Shown in pieces: positions 16,077 to 25,484 of a DNA stretch of 37,501 nucleotides (positions are counted from its first letter, which is position 1; every line of letters begins with the position of its first letter). Below the pieces are notes generated by a model, which saw nothing but the letters and a program-made list of their open reading frames with translations, was not told the origin of the DNA and made no database searches. Made by a program: the position numbers and the translations under genes. The DNA lies in the NCBI GenBank assembly GCA_020060625.1, contig JAGUZU010000017.1, positions 1 through 37,501 of the forward strand, given 5' to 3'. Source of the stretch: Anaerolineales bacterium. Lineage in GTDB: Bacteria; Chloroflexota; Anaerolineae; Anaerolineales; Villigracilaceae.

Positions 16077-17303
16077 TTAACGACCGCCAATCACGGCAAC
16101 GTAGTTCGTGACCCATTCGTGATAAGGCACGCATTCCATGCGTCCATCGCCGCAATCCGAGGTGGGAGTGCGCCACCACCAGATCTTGTCGAAGTCGTTC
16201 AGACCGTTGTTCACACAGCCATCGGGACCGAGCAGCTCATTGCCCTCACAGGCGTCGAGGCGCACGGGGATGTTCTGGAACCAGGCGGCAAGGTCGCCCT
16301 GCACCTTCGGATCGAGGGAATGTTCCATCCACGCATAGGCACAGTTGACGTGTTCGGAATCCACGTGCAGCATGGTGGAGTCCGCCCAGCCGGTCGCGCC
16401 TTCCACAGGGACGACCTTGTCAATCGGCGCGCCGCCGAACTTCAACAGGTTCGCCTGAAAAGGCCAGGAACCGGAAGCGGCAACACCTTCGTTGGTGAAG
16501 TCATCCATCTGGACGAAGGCATCGTGCCAGTAACGGTTGATCAGCGCGCGCTGCTGGCGGAGCAGTTCCACCGCGGCATCGAATTGTTCGCGGGTCAACT
16601 GGTAGGGATTGGTGATGCCGAGCTCGGGGTTGTGATACATCAGATACAACGCGGCATCCGCAACATAGATCGGACCATCGTACGCCTGAATGCGTCCCTT
16701 GTTGGACTGCCCATCCGGCAGGGTCGTTTCCTCAAAGACCACATCCCAGCTTGTGGGAGGCTGATCGCCAAAGACATCCGTGTTGTACATCAGGATGTTC
16801 TGACCGGAGGAATACGGCACGCCGTAATGCACCCCGTCCACGGTATGCCAGGGGGCATCCTGAAGACGCGGATCAATTTTGTCGTAACTGGGGATGCGGG
16901 AAATATCAATCGGCTGAACACGCCCGCCGGAGATCAAGCGGTTGGACGAATCGCCGGAAGCGGTCACAAGGTCGAATCCGCCTTCGTTCATCAACGCAAC
17001 CATTTCATCGGAAGTCGCGGCGGTCTTCACCGAGACGATACACCCGGTCTCCGCTTCGAATTCGGTCACCCAGTCATAATTTGGGTCGGTCTCGCCGCGC
17101 TCGATATAACCAGCCCAGGCAACGATCGAAAGCGCTCCTTCAAGTTCTGTGGAAGGCGCTTCTTCGGCGGGAGCTTCGGCAGCGGCAGGCGCTTCCGTTT
17201 CCGCGGGAGCCTCTTCAGTCGCAGGGGCAGCGCCTCCGCAAGCCGAAAGCGCAAGGCTGGCAAACAACATCAAAGCCAGCAGATTGAAAACAAGCTTTTT
17301 CAT
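16077..17303 (-). CDS. potD: Polyamine-type substrate-binding lipoprotein (PotD)
   Basis: A 408-residue lipoprotein from the ATG at 17303, with AAAGGAG upstream; an adjacent GTG at 17306 is a less likely start. The lipobox is LALSAC at the end of a clean signal peptide. An Ala/Glu/Pro-rich spacer follows (about 24-55), then a type-II binding protein domain. 'LSIVAWAGYIERGETDPNYDWVTEFEAETG' and 'GVPYSSGQNILMYNTDVF' match spermidine/putrescine-binding proteins. The C-terminus has five cysteines (in 'DACEG', 'DGCVN', 'SDCGDGRMECVPY' and 'VNCAY'), which could form disulfides outside the cell. It captures the polyamine and delivers it to PotBC. The exact ligand is inferred from operon context only. 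An AT-rich TATTAT box at 17325-17330 is a possible -10. Confidence 0.88.
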   Translation of the reverse strand: MKKLVFNLLALMLFASLALSACGGAAPATEEAPAETEAPAAAEAPAEEAPSTELEGALSIVAWAGYIERGETDPNYDWVTEFEAETGCIVSVKTAATSDEMVALMNEGGFDLVTASGDSSNRLISGGRVQPIDISRIPSYDKIDPRLQDAPWHTVDGVHYGVPYSSGQNILMYNTDVFGDQPPTSWDVVFEETTLPDGQSNKGRIQAYDGPIYVADAALYLMYHNPELGITNPYQLTREQFDAAVELLRQQRALINRYWHDAFVQMDDFTNEGVAASGSWPFQANLLKFGGAPIDKVVPVEGATGWADSTMLHVDSEHVNCAYAWMEHSLDPKVQGDLAAWFQNIPVRLDACEGNELLGPDGCVNNGLNDFDKIWWWRTPTSDCGDGRMECVPYHEWVTNYVAVIGGR

Positions 17304-17409
17304 CACTCTCTCCTTTTGAATTGTATAATACGTCCAGACAAAGCGAACCGAATCAGCCCCGCCGCCACCTCCTTTCAGATATGCTTAACATACACCACAA
17401 AAGAATATT

Positions 17410-17424
17410 AGATACGATGTATCT
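17410..17424. repeat. Short inverted repeat, operator-like
   Basis: AGATAC-GAT-GTATCT is a perfect 6-3-6 inverted repeat. It lies in the 291-nt region between potD and the acyl-CoA dehydrogenase gene, about 100 nt upstream of the potD start. The region is A/T-rich around it and otherwise shows only the promoter boxes noted. It could be a repressor site. No regulator is encoded nearby. Confidence 0.3.
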
Positions 17425-17560
17425 GAATAAGGAATTATATGGAACGACAAAGGGAAGTCAATCGCCGATTTCCGATTAGGCACGCCGCAGACTCCGCTCG
17501 AACCTGCCCGCCAACCCTGGCAGAATCCACACTGACAAATCCGCCGCACCCTCATGGCGG

Positions 17561-17566
17561 TATAAT
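17561..17566 (+). promoter_or_regulatory. -10 box of the acyl-CoA dehydrogenase operon
   Basis: Perfect TATAAT 28 nt before the ATG at 17595, followed by the ribosome site TGGAGAA. No convincing -35 is visible at 16-18 nt spacing. Confidence 0.5.
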
Positions 17567-17594
17567 CCTGTAAAACCATTCTGGAGAACAGCCA

Positions 17595-18764
17595 ATGACA
17601 GACCTTCCGGTTTACCCGCTCACCGACGAACATAAAATGCTCCGCGATGCGGCGCGCGACTTTGCCGAAAAAGAGATCGCACCCATCGCCGCCGAATTCG
17701 ATGAGAGCGGAGAGTTCCCGCGCGAAACCGTCAAAAAAATGGGCGATCTCGGCTTCATGGGGATCGAAGTCCCCGAAGAATACGGCGGCGCAGGCATGGA
17801 CACGCTCGCCTACGTCCTCGCCCTCGAGGAAATCTGCAAAGCAGACGCAGCGCACGGCGTCATCATGTCGGTCAACAACTCGTTGTATTGTCACGGCATT
17901 TTGAAATTCGGCACGGAAGAACAGAAGAAGAAATTCATCACGCCCATCGCCTCCGGAAAAGCCATCGGCGCCTATTCGTTGACCGAACCCCAAAGCGGCT
18001 CGGATGCCGGAACGATGAAAAGCCGCGCCACGCGCGACGGCGAATTCTACATCCTGAACGGGCGTAAATCCTGGGTTACAAGCGGACCGGTGGCAGATTA
18101 CTTCGTCGTATTCATGATGACCGACCCGGAAAAGAAACAAAAGGGCGTAACAGCGTTTCTCGTGGAAGGAAACACGCCCGGACTCACACGCGGTAAAAAG
18201 GAACCCAAACTCGGCATCCGTGCTTCGGCTACCAGCGAGTTGATCTTTGAAGAGTGCAAAATTCCCGCCGCGAACCGTCTCGGCGAAGAAGGCGAAGGCT
18301 TCAAGATCGCCATGACCGTCCTCGATGCGGGGCGCATCGGGATTGCAACGCAAGCGCTTGGGATTGCGGAAGCGGCTTATGAAGCGGCAAGACAGTACGC
18401 GGGTCAGCGCGAGGCGTTCGGTCAGCCGATTGGCGCGTTTCAGGGGACAGGCTTCAAACTCGCGGATATGAAAACGCGCATCGAAGCATCCCGTTTGTTG
18501 ATCTACAACGCCGCCCTGGCAAAGGAAAAATCCAAACAGACGGGCGGGCGTTATTCGTTGGAAGCGTCCATGGCAAAGTTGTTCGCTTCGGAAACATCCA
18601 TGTTCGTGACTCACCAGGCGGTGCAAATTCATGGGGGTATGGGCTACAGCAGGGAATTGCCCATCGAGCGATATTTTCGCGACGCGAAAATCACCGAAAT
18701 TTACGAAGGCACGAGCGAGATCCAAAGGCTCGTCATCTCGAGGCTGGAACTGGGGCTGAAATAA
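17595..18764 (+). CDS. Acyl-CoA dehydrogenase
   Basis: A 389-residue ACAD, paralogous to the one at 7953. Landmarks are 'EVPEEYGGAGMDTLAYVLALEEI', 'YSLTEPQSGSDAGTM', 'NGRKSWVTSG', 'GQREAFGQPIGAFQGTGFKLADM' and 'QIHGGMGYSRELPIERYFRDAKI'. The catalytic Glu is expected at 371 in YEGTSEIQ. The motif order resembles butyryl-CoA / short-branched-chain dehydrogenases, but the substrate cannot be fixed. It is first in a co-directional run leading to a biotin-dependent carboxylase, a context common for branched-chain amino acid or odd-chain fatty acid breakdown. The ribosome site is TGGAGAA, about 9 nt from the ATG. Confidence 0.95.
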   Translation: MTDLPVYPLTDEHKMLRDAARDFAEKEIAPIAAEFDESGEFPRETVKKMGDLGFMGIEVPEEYGGAGMDTLAYVLALEEICKADAAHGVIMSVNNSLYCHGILKFGTEEQKKKFITPIASGKAIGAYSLTEPQSGSDAGTMKSRATRDGEFYILNGRKSWVTSGPVADYFVVFMMTDPEKKQKGVTAFLVEGNTPGLTRGKKEPKLGIRASATSELIFEECKIPAANRLGEEGEGFKIAMTVLDAGRIGIATQALGIAEAAYEAARQYAGQREAFGQPIGAFQGTGFKLADMKTRIEASRLLIYNAALAKEKSKQTGGRYSLEASMAKLFASETSMFVTHQAVQIHGGMGYSRELPIERYFRDAKITEIYEGTSEIQRLVISRLELGLK

Positions 18765-18770
18765 AGCCCG

Positions 18771-19802
18771 ATGAAAACCGTTTTATTCCACAAACACGGC
18801 GGACCGGAAGTCCTCGAATATACTGATTTCCCCGATCCGCAGCCCGAAGCCGGCGAAGCGCTCGTTCGCCTGCGGGCAGCGGCGTTGAACCGCATGGACG
18901 TGATGGTGCGCAACGGCTGGGCAGGATTGAAATTGGAACTGCCCCACATCAACGGCGCAGACGGCGCGGGGGAAGTTGCCGCGCTTGGGGAGGGTGTGGT
19001 CGAATTTCAAGTTGGCGACCACGTTGTCATTAACGCCAATCTTGGGTGCGGCGAATGCGAGTTCTGTCTGAGCGGCAGGGACAACATGTGCCGCAAGTGG
19101 CATCTGCTCGGTGAAACTGTCCGCGGAACATACGCCGAAAATATCTGCCTGCCCATCCGCCAGTTGTACAAATTGCCCGCCGACTTTGACTATCACAAAG
19201 CCTCCGCCGCAGCATTGGTGTACCAAACCGCATGGCATTCGATGGTCACTCGCGGGGAGATAAAAGCCGGGGAAACAGTGGCAATCGTCGGCGCGGGCGG
19301 AGGCGTGAATTCGGCATCCATCCAGGTTGCGAAATATCTGGGCGCGCGGGTAATCGTCATCGGATCGAACGCGAAAAAACTCAAGCAGGCGGAAGCGCTC
19401 GGCGCGGACATCCTGATTGACCGCTCGAAGGAAGAGGATTGGTCGAAGGCGGTTTTCCTCGCAACGGAAAAGCGCGGCGCGGACGCGGTCGTTGACAACG
19501 TCGGCACGACCTTTCCACTGAGCCTGCGCGCGCTTCGCAAAGGCGGTCGTTTGTTGACCGTTGGCAACAGCGGCGCGCCCCGTTTTGAGATTGACAACCG
19601 TTATATTTTCGGGAAGCACCTTTCCATCCTCGGCTCCACCATGAGCGCGCTCGCGGAGTTTGCGGAGGTCATGGAGTTGGTCGTCGCGGGAAAACTCAAA
19701 CCCGTGATTGACAGCACCTTCCCGCTCGCGGAAGCCGCACTCGCGCAGGAACGATTATGGCGCGGGGAAAATTTCGGCAAAATCACCCTCGACATCGAAT
19801 AG
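18771..19802 (+). CDS. Zinc-binding MDR alcohol dehydrogenase / quinone oxidoreductase-like protein
   Basis: A 343-residue medium-chain dehydrogenase/reductase. The N-terminal GroES-like domain has 'EALVRLRAAALNRMDVMVRNG', where the usual catalytic zinc Cys is replaced by Asn, as in quinone-oxidoreductase-type members. The structural zinc lobe has four cysteines in 'GCGECEFCLSGRDNMC'. The Rossmann motif is 'VAIVGAGGGVNSASIQVAKYLGA'. NAD(P)H-dependent reduction of an enal/enone or acyl intermediate is likely. It starts 6 nt after the acyl-CoA dehydrogenase, so the two are probably co-translated and may act on the same metabolite. Confidence 0.88.
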   Translation: MKTVLFHKHGGPEVLEYTDFPDPQPEAGEALVRLRAAALNRMDVMVRNGWAGLKLELPHINGADGAGEVAALGEGVVEFQVGDHVVINANLGCGECEFCLSGRDNMCRKWHLLGETVRGTYAENICLPIRQLYKLPADFDYHKASAAALVYQTAWHSMVTRGEIKAGETVAIVGAGGGVNSASIQVAKYLGARVIVIGSNAKKLKQAEALGADILIDRSKEEDWSKAVFLATEKRGADAVVDNVGTTFPLSLRALRKGGRLLTVGNSGAPRFEIDNRYIFGKHLSILGSTMSALAEFAEVMELVVAGKLKPVIDSTFPLAEAALAQERLWRGENFGKITLDIE

Positions 19803-19820
19803 AAACGAATCCCCCATTAA

Positions 19821-21893
19821 ATGATCAACTTTCTAAAACGATTTAACCTGTTTGAAGTTTTACTGGTCGCCGTCATATTGTTCATTCATTTGTACGCGGC
19901 GCAAGCGGACGCCTACACTTTCCCGAATATGTGGTTCAAACGCGACGATGCGTATTACTATTTCAAGGTCGCGCAGAATATTTCGGAGGGTCATGGCAGC
20001 ACATTCGACGGCATCAACCCAACCAACGGGTATCACCCGCTCTGGCTGGCGGTTTGCATTCCCATCTTCGCTCTCGCCCGCTTCGACGTCATCCTGCCCT
20101 TGCGCGTTCTGGTAATGGTTATTGCTGCCATGCAGGCGTGGACAGCTGTTTTGCTTTACAGGCTGATAAAAAAACACCTGTCTCAGGCGGTCGCCATTCT
20201 TGCCGCTTCATTTTGGGCATTCGAGAACTACACCCATGCCACAGTCTATGAATTGGGATTGGAAACACCGCTGGCGGCTCTTTCGGTCGTTTTTCTGCTT
20301 TACAAGCTTTCCCAATTCGAATTGGAATGGCGCGCGCGAGACATCGCAAAGAGAGACCTTGCATGGCTGGGCTTTCTTGCTGCAATCGTCATGTTCAGCC
20401 GCCTCGACCTCGTCTTTCTTGCGGTCATCGTTGGGATATGGCTGGTCTTCCGAGGGAACCCGATCCGCCACCTGCTCCCGCTGGACATCGTTCTAATCTT
20501 CATCTCAATGACCAGTTCGGTCATATTGCGCACCGGCTTTGAATCGTACAACACGCTTTATGCAGGCTCGGCAATCGAGGCAGCCATCCTTGCCCTTTTG
20601 GTGAAAATTCCCCTGCTCTATTTCTTTGGAGCGTACCAGCATCCCCGCGCGCGTTCGTTGTGGGCGCAGTTTCGAGGATTATTCCTCGCCCTCTCTGCCA
20701 GCGCGGTTCTTGTTGCCGGCATTTACATTCTTCTGGTCCAAATCGGGATCGGGAAGAATTTTCCGCGCTCGGCATTCCTGCTTGACTTTGGCATCAGCCT
20801 GGCTCTCCTCTTCCCGCTCAGACTCGCCGCATCCTGGTTCGCCGACCCAAGCCGCGTCAACGCCGAATCCCCGCTCGCGCAATTCAAATCGCAATGGAAA
20901 AAATGGCTCTCTGAGGGTTTGGTATTTTACGGCGTGCTGGGCGGATTACTGGTTTTTTACATGCTCTTCAACCAGTTTGCATTCGGAACCTCCAGCCCGG
21001 TCAGCGGACAGATCAAACGCTGGTGGGGCGGCATGGCAAGCGTCATCTACGAAAGCCCCGCATCGAGTTGGACTTCGTACTTCGGAATCGATTCGGAAAT
21101 CAGCGATGTGTCGAAACCGTTCTCGGAACTCTTCTGGTGGGGCGCGGACGCGCTCCGCCCCATCTTCCCCGGCGCAGACAAACAGGACGAGCGTTATTAC
21201 GCCGCCATGTTCGCCGTCCTCCTCACAGGAACGGTATTGATATTTGCCGCGAAAAAACGCTCCCTGCGCGTCATCACAAATATGGGATTCATCCCGCTCG
21301 CGGCGGGAGGCGCAATTCACCTCCTGTCCTATACCGCCACAGCCTACGGCGGCGCGAAGGCGTGGTATTGGGTCAGTCAAATGGTTTTGCTGACACTGAC
21401 GTTCAGCTTCCTCCTCGACTTGATTCTCAAACCGCTTCAAAAGATAAAGGTCGCGCGCATTTCCCTCGAAATCGCCGCCCTGCTGATTGGCGTCCTCCTG
21501 GCGCAGCGGTTGAATCAATTCATCCAGTATGCAATGCGGCACGATTACTTCGCCCCCGATCGCGCCTACATGGAAGTGGTGGAATATCTTGAGGAGAACA
21601 CGCCCCCCGGAAGCGTCGTCGGTATGACCGGCGGCGGGAACGTCGGCTATTTCATTAAAGACCGCACCATCGTCAACATGGACGGTCTCATCAACAGTTA
21701 CGATTATTTCCAGGCATTACAAAACGGCGATGCGCCCACATACTTATATAACCAGGGCATGACAATTGTTTTTGCAAATCCGCGCCTGTTGGTTCTGCCG
21801 CCTTACTTCGGTCAATTCGCCCCTTATTTCGAACGGTACAGCAGTTACGGCGGAAAAGACCTTCTTTATCTTTTGGAAGAACCGAAATACTAA
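19821..21893 (+). CDS. Large GT39-like polytopic glycosyltransferase
   Basis: A 690-residue membrane protein with about 12-13 predicted helices. The first extracytoplasmic loop has 'FKRDDAYYYFKVAQNISEGHGSTFDGINPTNGYHPLW', a strong GT-C signature: an Asp pair for the lipid-linked donor and a conserved His-Pro-Leu-Trp. The C-terminal soluble stretch contains 'EYLEENTPPGSVVGMTGGGNVGYFIKDRTIVNMDGL', a pattern seen in many bacterial PMT_2-type proteins. It probably glycosylates an envelope molecule using a polyprenyl-linked sugar. It lies 18 nt after the MDR gene and 4 nt before the next gene, inside an otherwise metabolic operon. Confidence 0.78.
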   Translation: MINFLKRFNLFEVLLVAVILFIHLYAAQADAYTFPNMWFKRDDAYYYFKVAQNISEGHGSTFDGINPTNGYHPLWLAVCIPIFALARFDVILPLRVLVMVIAAMQAWTAVLLYRLIKKHLSQAVAILAASFWAFENYTHATVYELGLETPLAALSVVFLLYKLSQFELEWRARDIAKRDLAWLGFLAAIVMFSRLDLVFLAVIVGIWLVFRGNPIRHLLPLDIVLIFISMTSSVILRTGFESYNTLYAGSAIEAAILALLVKIPLLYFFGAYQHPRARSLWAQFRGLFLALSASAVLVAGIYILLVQIGIGKNFPRSAFLLDFGISLALLFPLRLAASWFADPSRVNAESPLAQFKSQWKKWLSEGLVFYGVLGGLLVFYMLFNQFAFGTSSPVSGQIKRWWGGMASVIYESPASSWTSYFGIDSEISDVSKPFSELFWWGADALRPIFPGADKQDERYYAAMFAVLLTGTVLIFAAKKRSLRVITNMGFIPLAAGGAIHLLSYTATAYGGAKAWYWVSQMVLLTLTFSFLLDLILKPLQKIKVARISLEIAALLIGVLLAQRLNQFIQYAMRHDYFAPDRAYMEVVEYLEENTPPGSVVGMTGGGNVGYFIKDRTIVNMDGLINSYDYFQALQNGDAPTYLYNQGMTIVFANPRLLVLPPYFGQFAPYFERYSSYGGKDLLYLLEEPKY

Positions 21894-21897
21894 CGGG

Positions 21898-22332
21898 ATG
21901 AAACCATCCAACCCGGATATGAAACGCCCCTTCCCTGTAACCCTGACGTTATGGATGGTGTTAAGCATGGTGATCTGGAACGCCGCCCGCGCATGGACAT
22001 CCCTTGCATGGAGTGAGATATTAAACGAGTTTTCCATCACTCCCGCGCCCATCGTCGGAGGCATGGTCGGGGGGATTTGGGCTGTCATTGGCGCAATTCT
22101 ATATTGGGGCATCTGGCAGAAAAAGGCTTGGAGCGTGAAAATGCTCCCCGGAGTGGCGGCAGGCTGCACGGTCTGGTATTGGGGCGAGCGCCTGATGTGG
22201 CAAAATCCGCGCCCGAACCTGACGTTTGCCGTCATCGTAAACCTGATGATCTTGATCGTCGTCATCATTGCAACAAAATCATTGTCGAGAGAGGCTTATG
22301 AGCGAAAATCCGAAAATCAAAAAGTTGACTGA
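21898..22332 (+). CDS. Small membrane protein of unknown function
   Basis: A 144-residue protein with four hydrophobic segments (about 12-32, 47-70, 82-98, 107-125) and a charged C-terminus ([15 protein letters not shown]). No family was recognised. The start at 21898 follows the GT39-like stop by 4 nt; GAACCG and ACGGG are the only purine-rich sequence before it. The 3' end overlaps the carboxyltransferase start by 35 nt in another frame, which indicates tight coupling. Position next to the glycosyltransferase suggests an accessory envelope role, as inference only. Confidence 0.6.
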   Translation: MKPSNPDMKRPFPVTLTLWMVLSMVIWNAARAWTSLAWSEILNEFSITPAPIVGGMVGGIWAVIGAILYWGIWQKKAWSVKMLPGVAAGCTVWYWGERLMWQNPRPNLTFAVIVNLMILIVVIIATKSLSREAYERKSENQKVD

Positions 22333-23848
22333 ACTAAAGGCGGAGTCACGCCTGGGAGGAGGGCAGGCACGTATTGATGCCCAGCACAAAAAGGGACGCC
22401 TCACCGCGCGCGAACGGCTGGACCTGCTGCTGGATAAAGGCTCCTTCCGCGAGGTGGACCCGTTCGTCGTCCATCGCACGCACGACTTTGGACTCGACGC
22501 CCAAAAAATCATGAGCGACTCGGTTGTGACAGGTTGGGGCACAATCGATGGACGCCTTGTGTACGTGTTCTCGCAGGATTTCACCGTATTCGGCGGAAGC
22601 CTGGGCGAAGTCCATGCCGAAAAAATCTGCAAAATCATGGACATGGCGATGAAGAACGGCGCGCCCATCATCGGCTTGAACGATTCAGGCGGCGCGCGTA
22701 TTCAAGAAGGCGTGGTCTCGCTGGCAGGTTACGCGGACATCTTCTTGAAAAACACCATGGCTTCGGGCGTCATTCCACAAATCTCCGCCATCATGGGACC
22801 GTGCGCCGGGGGCGCGGTGTATTCCCCCGCGTTGACCGATTTTATTTTCATGACACGCAACACCTCCTACATGTTCGTCACCGGACCCGACGTCGTCAAG
22901 ACAGTGACGCATGAAGAAGTGACGCAGGAGGAACTCGGCGGCGCAAGCGTGCATTCGGAAAAATCCGGCGTCTGTCATGTTGCGGCGGACAGCGAAGCGG
23001 ATACCCTCTATCTCATCCGCAAACTGCTTGGGTTCCTGCCGCAAAACAACATGGAAGACGCTCCGTTTGCGTCAACTGCGGACGATCCATTGAGAATGGA
23101 CGAATCGCTGAACGAGATCGTCCCGGACGACCCGAACAAACCCTACGACATCAAAGACATCATCCGCCCAATCATGGATGACGGCAACTTCTATGAAATC
23201 CATGAAAACTATGCAGGGAATATCGTCGTCGGATTTGCGCATCTCGGCGGGCATTCGGTCGGCATTGTGGCGAACCAGCCTGCCGTGCTGGCAGGCGTGC
23301 TGGATATTGACGCGAGCGAAAAAGGCGCAAGGTTCGTCCGCTTCTGCGATGCGTTCAACATCCCCATCATCACCTTCGAGGATGTGCCGGGTTTCCTGCC
23401 CGGCACCAACCAGGAACATCACGGCATCATCCGCTCCGGCGCGAAACTGCTCTATGCCTATTGCGAAGCGACCGTGCCAAAGCTGACGATCATCACCCGC
23501 AAAGCCTACGGCGGCGCGTACTGCGTCATGTCGTCCAAGCATATTCGCAGCGATATCAACCTGGCGTGGCCCACCGCCGAGATCGCGGTGATGGGACCCG
23601 ATGGCGCGGTGAACATCATCTTCCGCAAAGAACTCGAAGCGGCAAAAGACCCCGTCAAAAAGAAGGCGGAATTGGTCGCCGACTACAAGGAAAAATTCGC
23701 CAATCCGTATGTAGCCGCGCAGCGCGGATACATCGATGATGTGATCGAGCCGAAGGAAACCCGCCCGCGATTGATCAACGCGCTCGAAATGCTGAGCAAC
23801 AAACGCGATGCCAACCCTGCCAAGAAGCATGGGAATATTCCACTGTAG
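22298..23848 (+). CDS. Acyl-CoA carboxylase, carboxyltransferase subunit (PccB/MmdA-like)
   Basis: A 516-residue subunit of the propionyl-/methylmalonyl-CoA carboxyltransferase family. The N-terminal crotonase-like domain has '[13 protein letters not shown]' and the first oxyanion hole '[16 protein letters not shown]'. The C-terminal domain has '[26 protein letters not shown]' and the second oxyanion hole '[14 protein letters not shown]'. The residue after GGAY, reported in actinobacterial enzymes to set substrate choice (Asp in propionyl-CoA carboxylase, Ile in a broader acyl-CoA carboxylase), is Cys409 here. It transfers carboxyl from biotin to acyl-CoA, working with the biotin carboxylase and carrier protein that follow. 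The start at 22298 has GAGAGAGG just upstream. The stop is followed at once by a palindromic repeat. Confidence 0.92.
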   Translation: MSENPKIKKLTELKAESRLGGGQARIDAQHKKGRLTARERLDLLLDKGSFREVDPFVVHRTHDFGLDAQKIMSDSVVTGWGTIDGRLVYVFSQDFTVFGGSLGEVHAEKICKIMDMAMKNGAPIIGLNDSGGARIQEGVVSLAGYADIFLKNTMASGVIPQISAIMGPCAGGAVYSPALTDFIFMTRNTSYMFVTGPDVVKTVTHEEVTQEELGGASVHSEKSGVCHVAADSEADTLYLIRKLLGFLPQNNMEDAPFASTADDPLRMDESLNEIVPDDPNKPYDIKDIIRPIMDDGNFYEIHENYAGNIVVGFAHLGGHSVGIVANQPAVLAGVLDIDASEKGARFVRFCDAFNIPIITFEDVPGFLPGTNQEHHGIIRSGAKLLYAYCEATVPKLTIITRKAYGGAYCVMSSKHIRSDINLAWPTAEIAVMGPDGAVNIIFRKELEAAKDPVKKKAELVADYKEKFANPYVAAQRGYIDDVIEPKETRPRLINALEMLSNKRDANPAKKHGNIPL

Positions 23849-23850
23849 CA

Positions 23851-23930
23851 TGTCATTGCGAGTGAAGCGAAGCAATCCCCGCCTTGGCGTGGAGATTGCT
23901 TCGTGGCGCCTCGCGCCACTCGCAATGACA
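23851..23930. repeat. 80-bp palindromic repeat inside the carboxylase operon
   Basis: TGTCATTGCGAG (23851-23862) and CTCGCAATGACA (23919-23930) are perfect inverted ends. AGCGAAGCAATC and GATTGCTTCG pair inside. The element fills the gap between the carboxyltransferase stop and the biotin carboxylase start, and ends 12 nt before the next ATG. It belongs to a CATTGCGAG...GAAGCAATC style of dispersed repeat known from many bacterial genomes. It has no T-tract. Confidence 0.8.
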
Positions 23931-23942
23931 TAATGAGGTGAT

Positions 23943-25454
23943 ATGTTCAAAAAAGTTCTGATCGCAAACCGCGGCGAGATCGCCGTCCGCATCATCCGCG
24001 CCTGCCGCGAACTCGGTCTGGAAACCGTCGCCGTGTTTTCCGAAGCGGATCGAAGCGCGCTCCACGTCCGCTATGCGGATGAAGCGTATTTGCTCGGTCC
24101 CGCCCCGTCGCGCGAATCCTATCTGCGCGCGGATAAAATCCTCGACATCGCCAAAGCCTCCGGCGCGGACGCGATTCACCCCGGCTACGGCTTTCTCGCC
24201 GAGCGCGAAGACTTCGCCTCCAAATGCGCCGACCTCGGCATCGACTTCATCGGACCCAAACCATCGTCCATTGCAGCGATGGGAGACAAAGGCAAGGCGC
24301 GCGCGACGGTAATCAAGGCGGGTGTGCCAGTCGTCCCTGGAACGGAGGCCGTGGGTAATATGACCGACGATGACCTGCTCCGCGTTGCGCCGCAGGTGGG
24401 CTTTCCGCTTCTTATCAAGGCGACGGCTGGGGGCGGCGGAAAAGGCATGAGAGAAGTCCGAAGCCTGGAGGAAATGCCAGCCCTGCTCCAGTCTGCGAGG
24501 CGCGAGGCGGAAGCCGCTTTCGGCGATGGAAACGTCTACCTGGAGAAACTGGTCGAAGGCGCGCGTCACATCGAATTCCAAATCATCGCTGATTCACACG
24601 GCAATGTGATTCATCTTGGCGAGCGCGAATGTTCGATCCAGCGCCGCCATCAAAAACTTTTGGAAGAAGCGCCGTCCCCCTTCCTCGACGACGAACTGCG
24701 CGAGAAGATGGGAAGCGTGGCGGTCAAAGCCGCGCAGGCGGTGGATTACGTCAACGCCGGTACGATTGAATTCCTTGTCGATAAAGACCGCAATTTCTAT
24801 TTTCTCGAAATGAATACACGCCTGCAAGTGGAGCATCCCGTGACGGAGATGGTCACAGGCGTGGATATCGTCGCCGAGCAAATCCGCATTGCGCGCGGAC
24901 GCCAGTTGAGCTACTCGCAGGAACAGGTTCAATTCAACGGTCACGCCATCGAGTGCCGCGTGAATGCCGAAGACCCATTCAATAATTTCATCCCGTCCAC
25001 CGGGCGGATCACCCACAGCCTGCTCCCCACCGGACCCGGCGTGCGCGTGGACACAGGCGTGTACCCGGGCTTCGAGATTACACCGTACTACGACCCGATG
25101 ATCGCAAAACTAATCGTATGGGGCGAGACACGCGCGCAAGCCATTTTGCGGATGCGCCGCGCGTTGGAGGAATACCGTATCGTCGGCGTGCGAACGAACA
25201 TTCCCTTTCACCAAACGCTGATGGATTCGCACCGCTTCATGGGCGGGCAGTTCGACACGCGCTTCGTGGAGGAACGCTTTTCCATGGATGCCGCCGCATC
25301 CGAATCGCGCCAGGCACAGGCGGAGATCGCCGCAATCCTCGCCACGCTGGCGGCGCACAAACAGGCCGAACGCTCCGCCCAGATCGTCCGCCGCAATGAA
25401 CGGGACACAAGCAACTGGAAATGGGTCGGGCGCTGGGAGCGGATGCACCGATAG
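23943..25454 (+). CDS. accC: Acyl-CoA carboxylase, biotin carboxylase subunit
   Basis: A 503-residue ATP-grasp enzyme that carboxylates biotin with bicarbonate and ATP. The N-terminal domain starts '[24 protein letters not shown]'. ATP-grasp landmarks are the Gly-rich loop '[14 protein letters not shown]', '[21 protein letters not shown]', '[10 protein letters not shown]', '[22 protein letters not shown]' (metal-binding Glu/Asn and catalytic Arg) and '[13 protein letters not shown]'. Biotin carboxylases are often near 450 residues; here about 50 Ala/Arg-rich residues extend the C-terminus. No biotinyl domain is fused; that is the next gene. The ribosome site GAGGTGAT sits directly before ATG, 12 nt after the palindrome. 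Confidence 0.94.
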   Translation: MFKKVLIANRGEIAVRIIRACRELGLETVAVFSEADRSALHVRYADEAYLLGPAPSRESYLRADKILDIAKASGADAIHPGYGFLAEREDFASKCADLGIDFIGPKPSSIAAMGDKGKARATVIKAGVPVVPGTEAVGNMTDDDLLRVAPQVGFPLLIKATAGGGGKGMREVRSLEEMPALLQSARREAEAAFGDGNVYLEKLVEGARHIEFQIIADSHGNVIHLGERECSIQRRHQKLLEEAPSPFLDDELREKMGSVAVKAAQAVDYVNAGTIEFLVDKDRNFYFLEMNTRLQVEHPVTEMVTGVDIVAEQIRIARGRQLSYSQEQVQFNGHAIECRVNAEDPFNNFIPSTGRITHSLLPTGPGVRVDTGVYPGFEITPYYDPMIAKLIVWGETRAQAILRMRRALEEYRIVGVRTNIPFHQTLMDSHRFMGGQFDTRFVEERFSMDAAASESRQAQAEIAAILATLAAHKQAERSAQIVRRNERDTSNWKWVGRWERMHR

Positions 25455-25484
25455 GTGTCAGCAATTAGCATGTGAGGAAAAGAT

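Noticed and set aside
16119-17411. Long plus-strand open frame (430 codons) opposite potD
   Set aside because: It is antisense to a clear PotD lipoprotein and its composition (His/Gly/Arg-rich) is that of a shadow frame.
17385-18725. Long minus-strand open frame (446 codons) opposite the second acyl-CoA dehydrogenase
   Set aside because: It is a Cys/Phe/Arg-rich shadow frame. The plus strand encodes an unmistakable acyl-CoA dehydrogenase.
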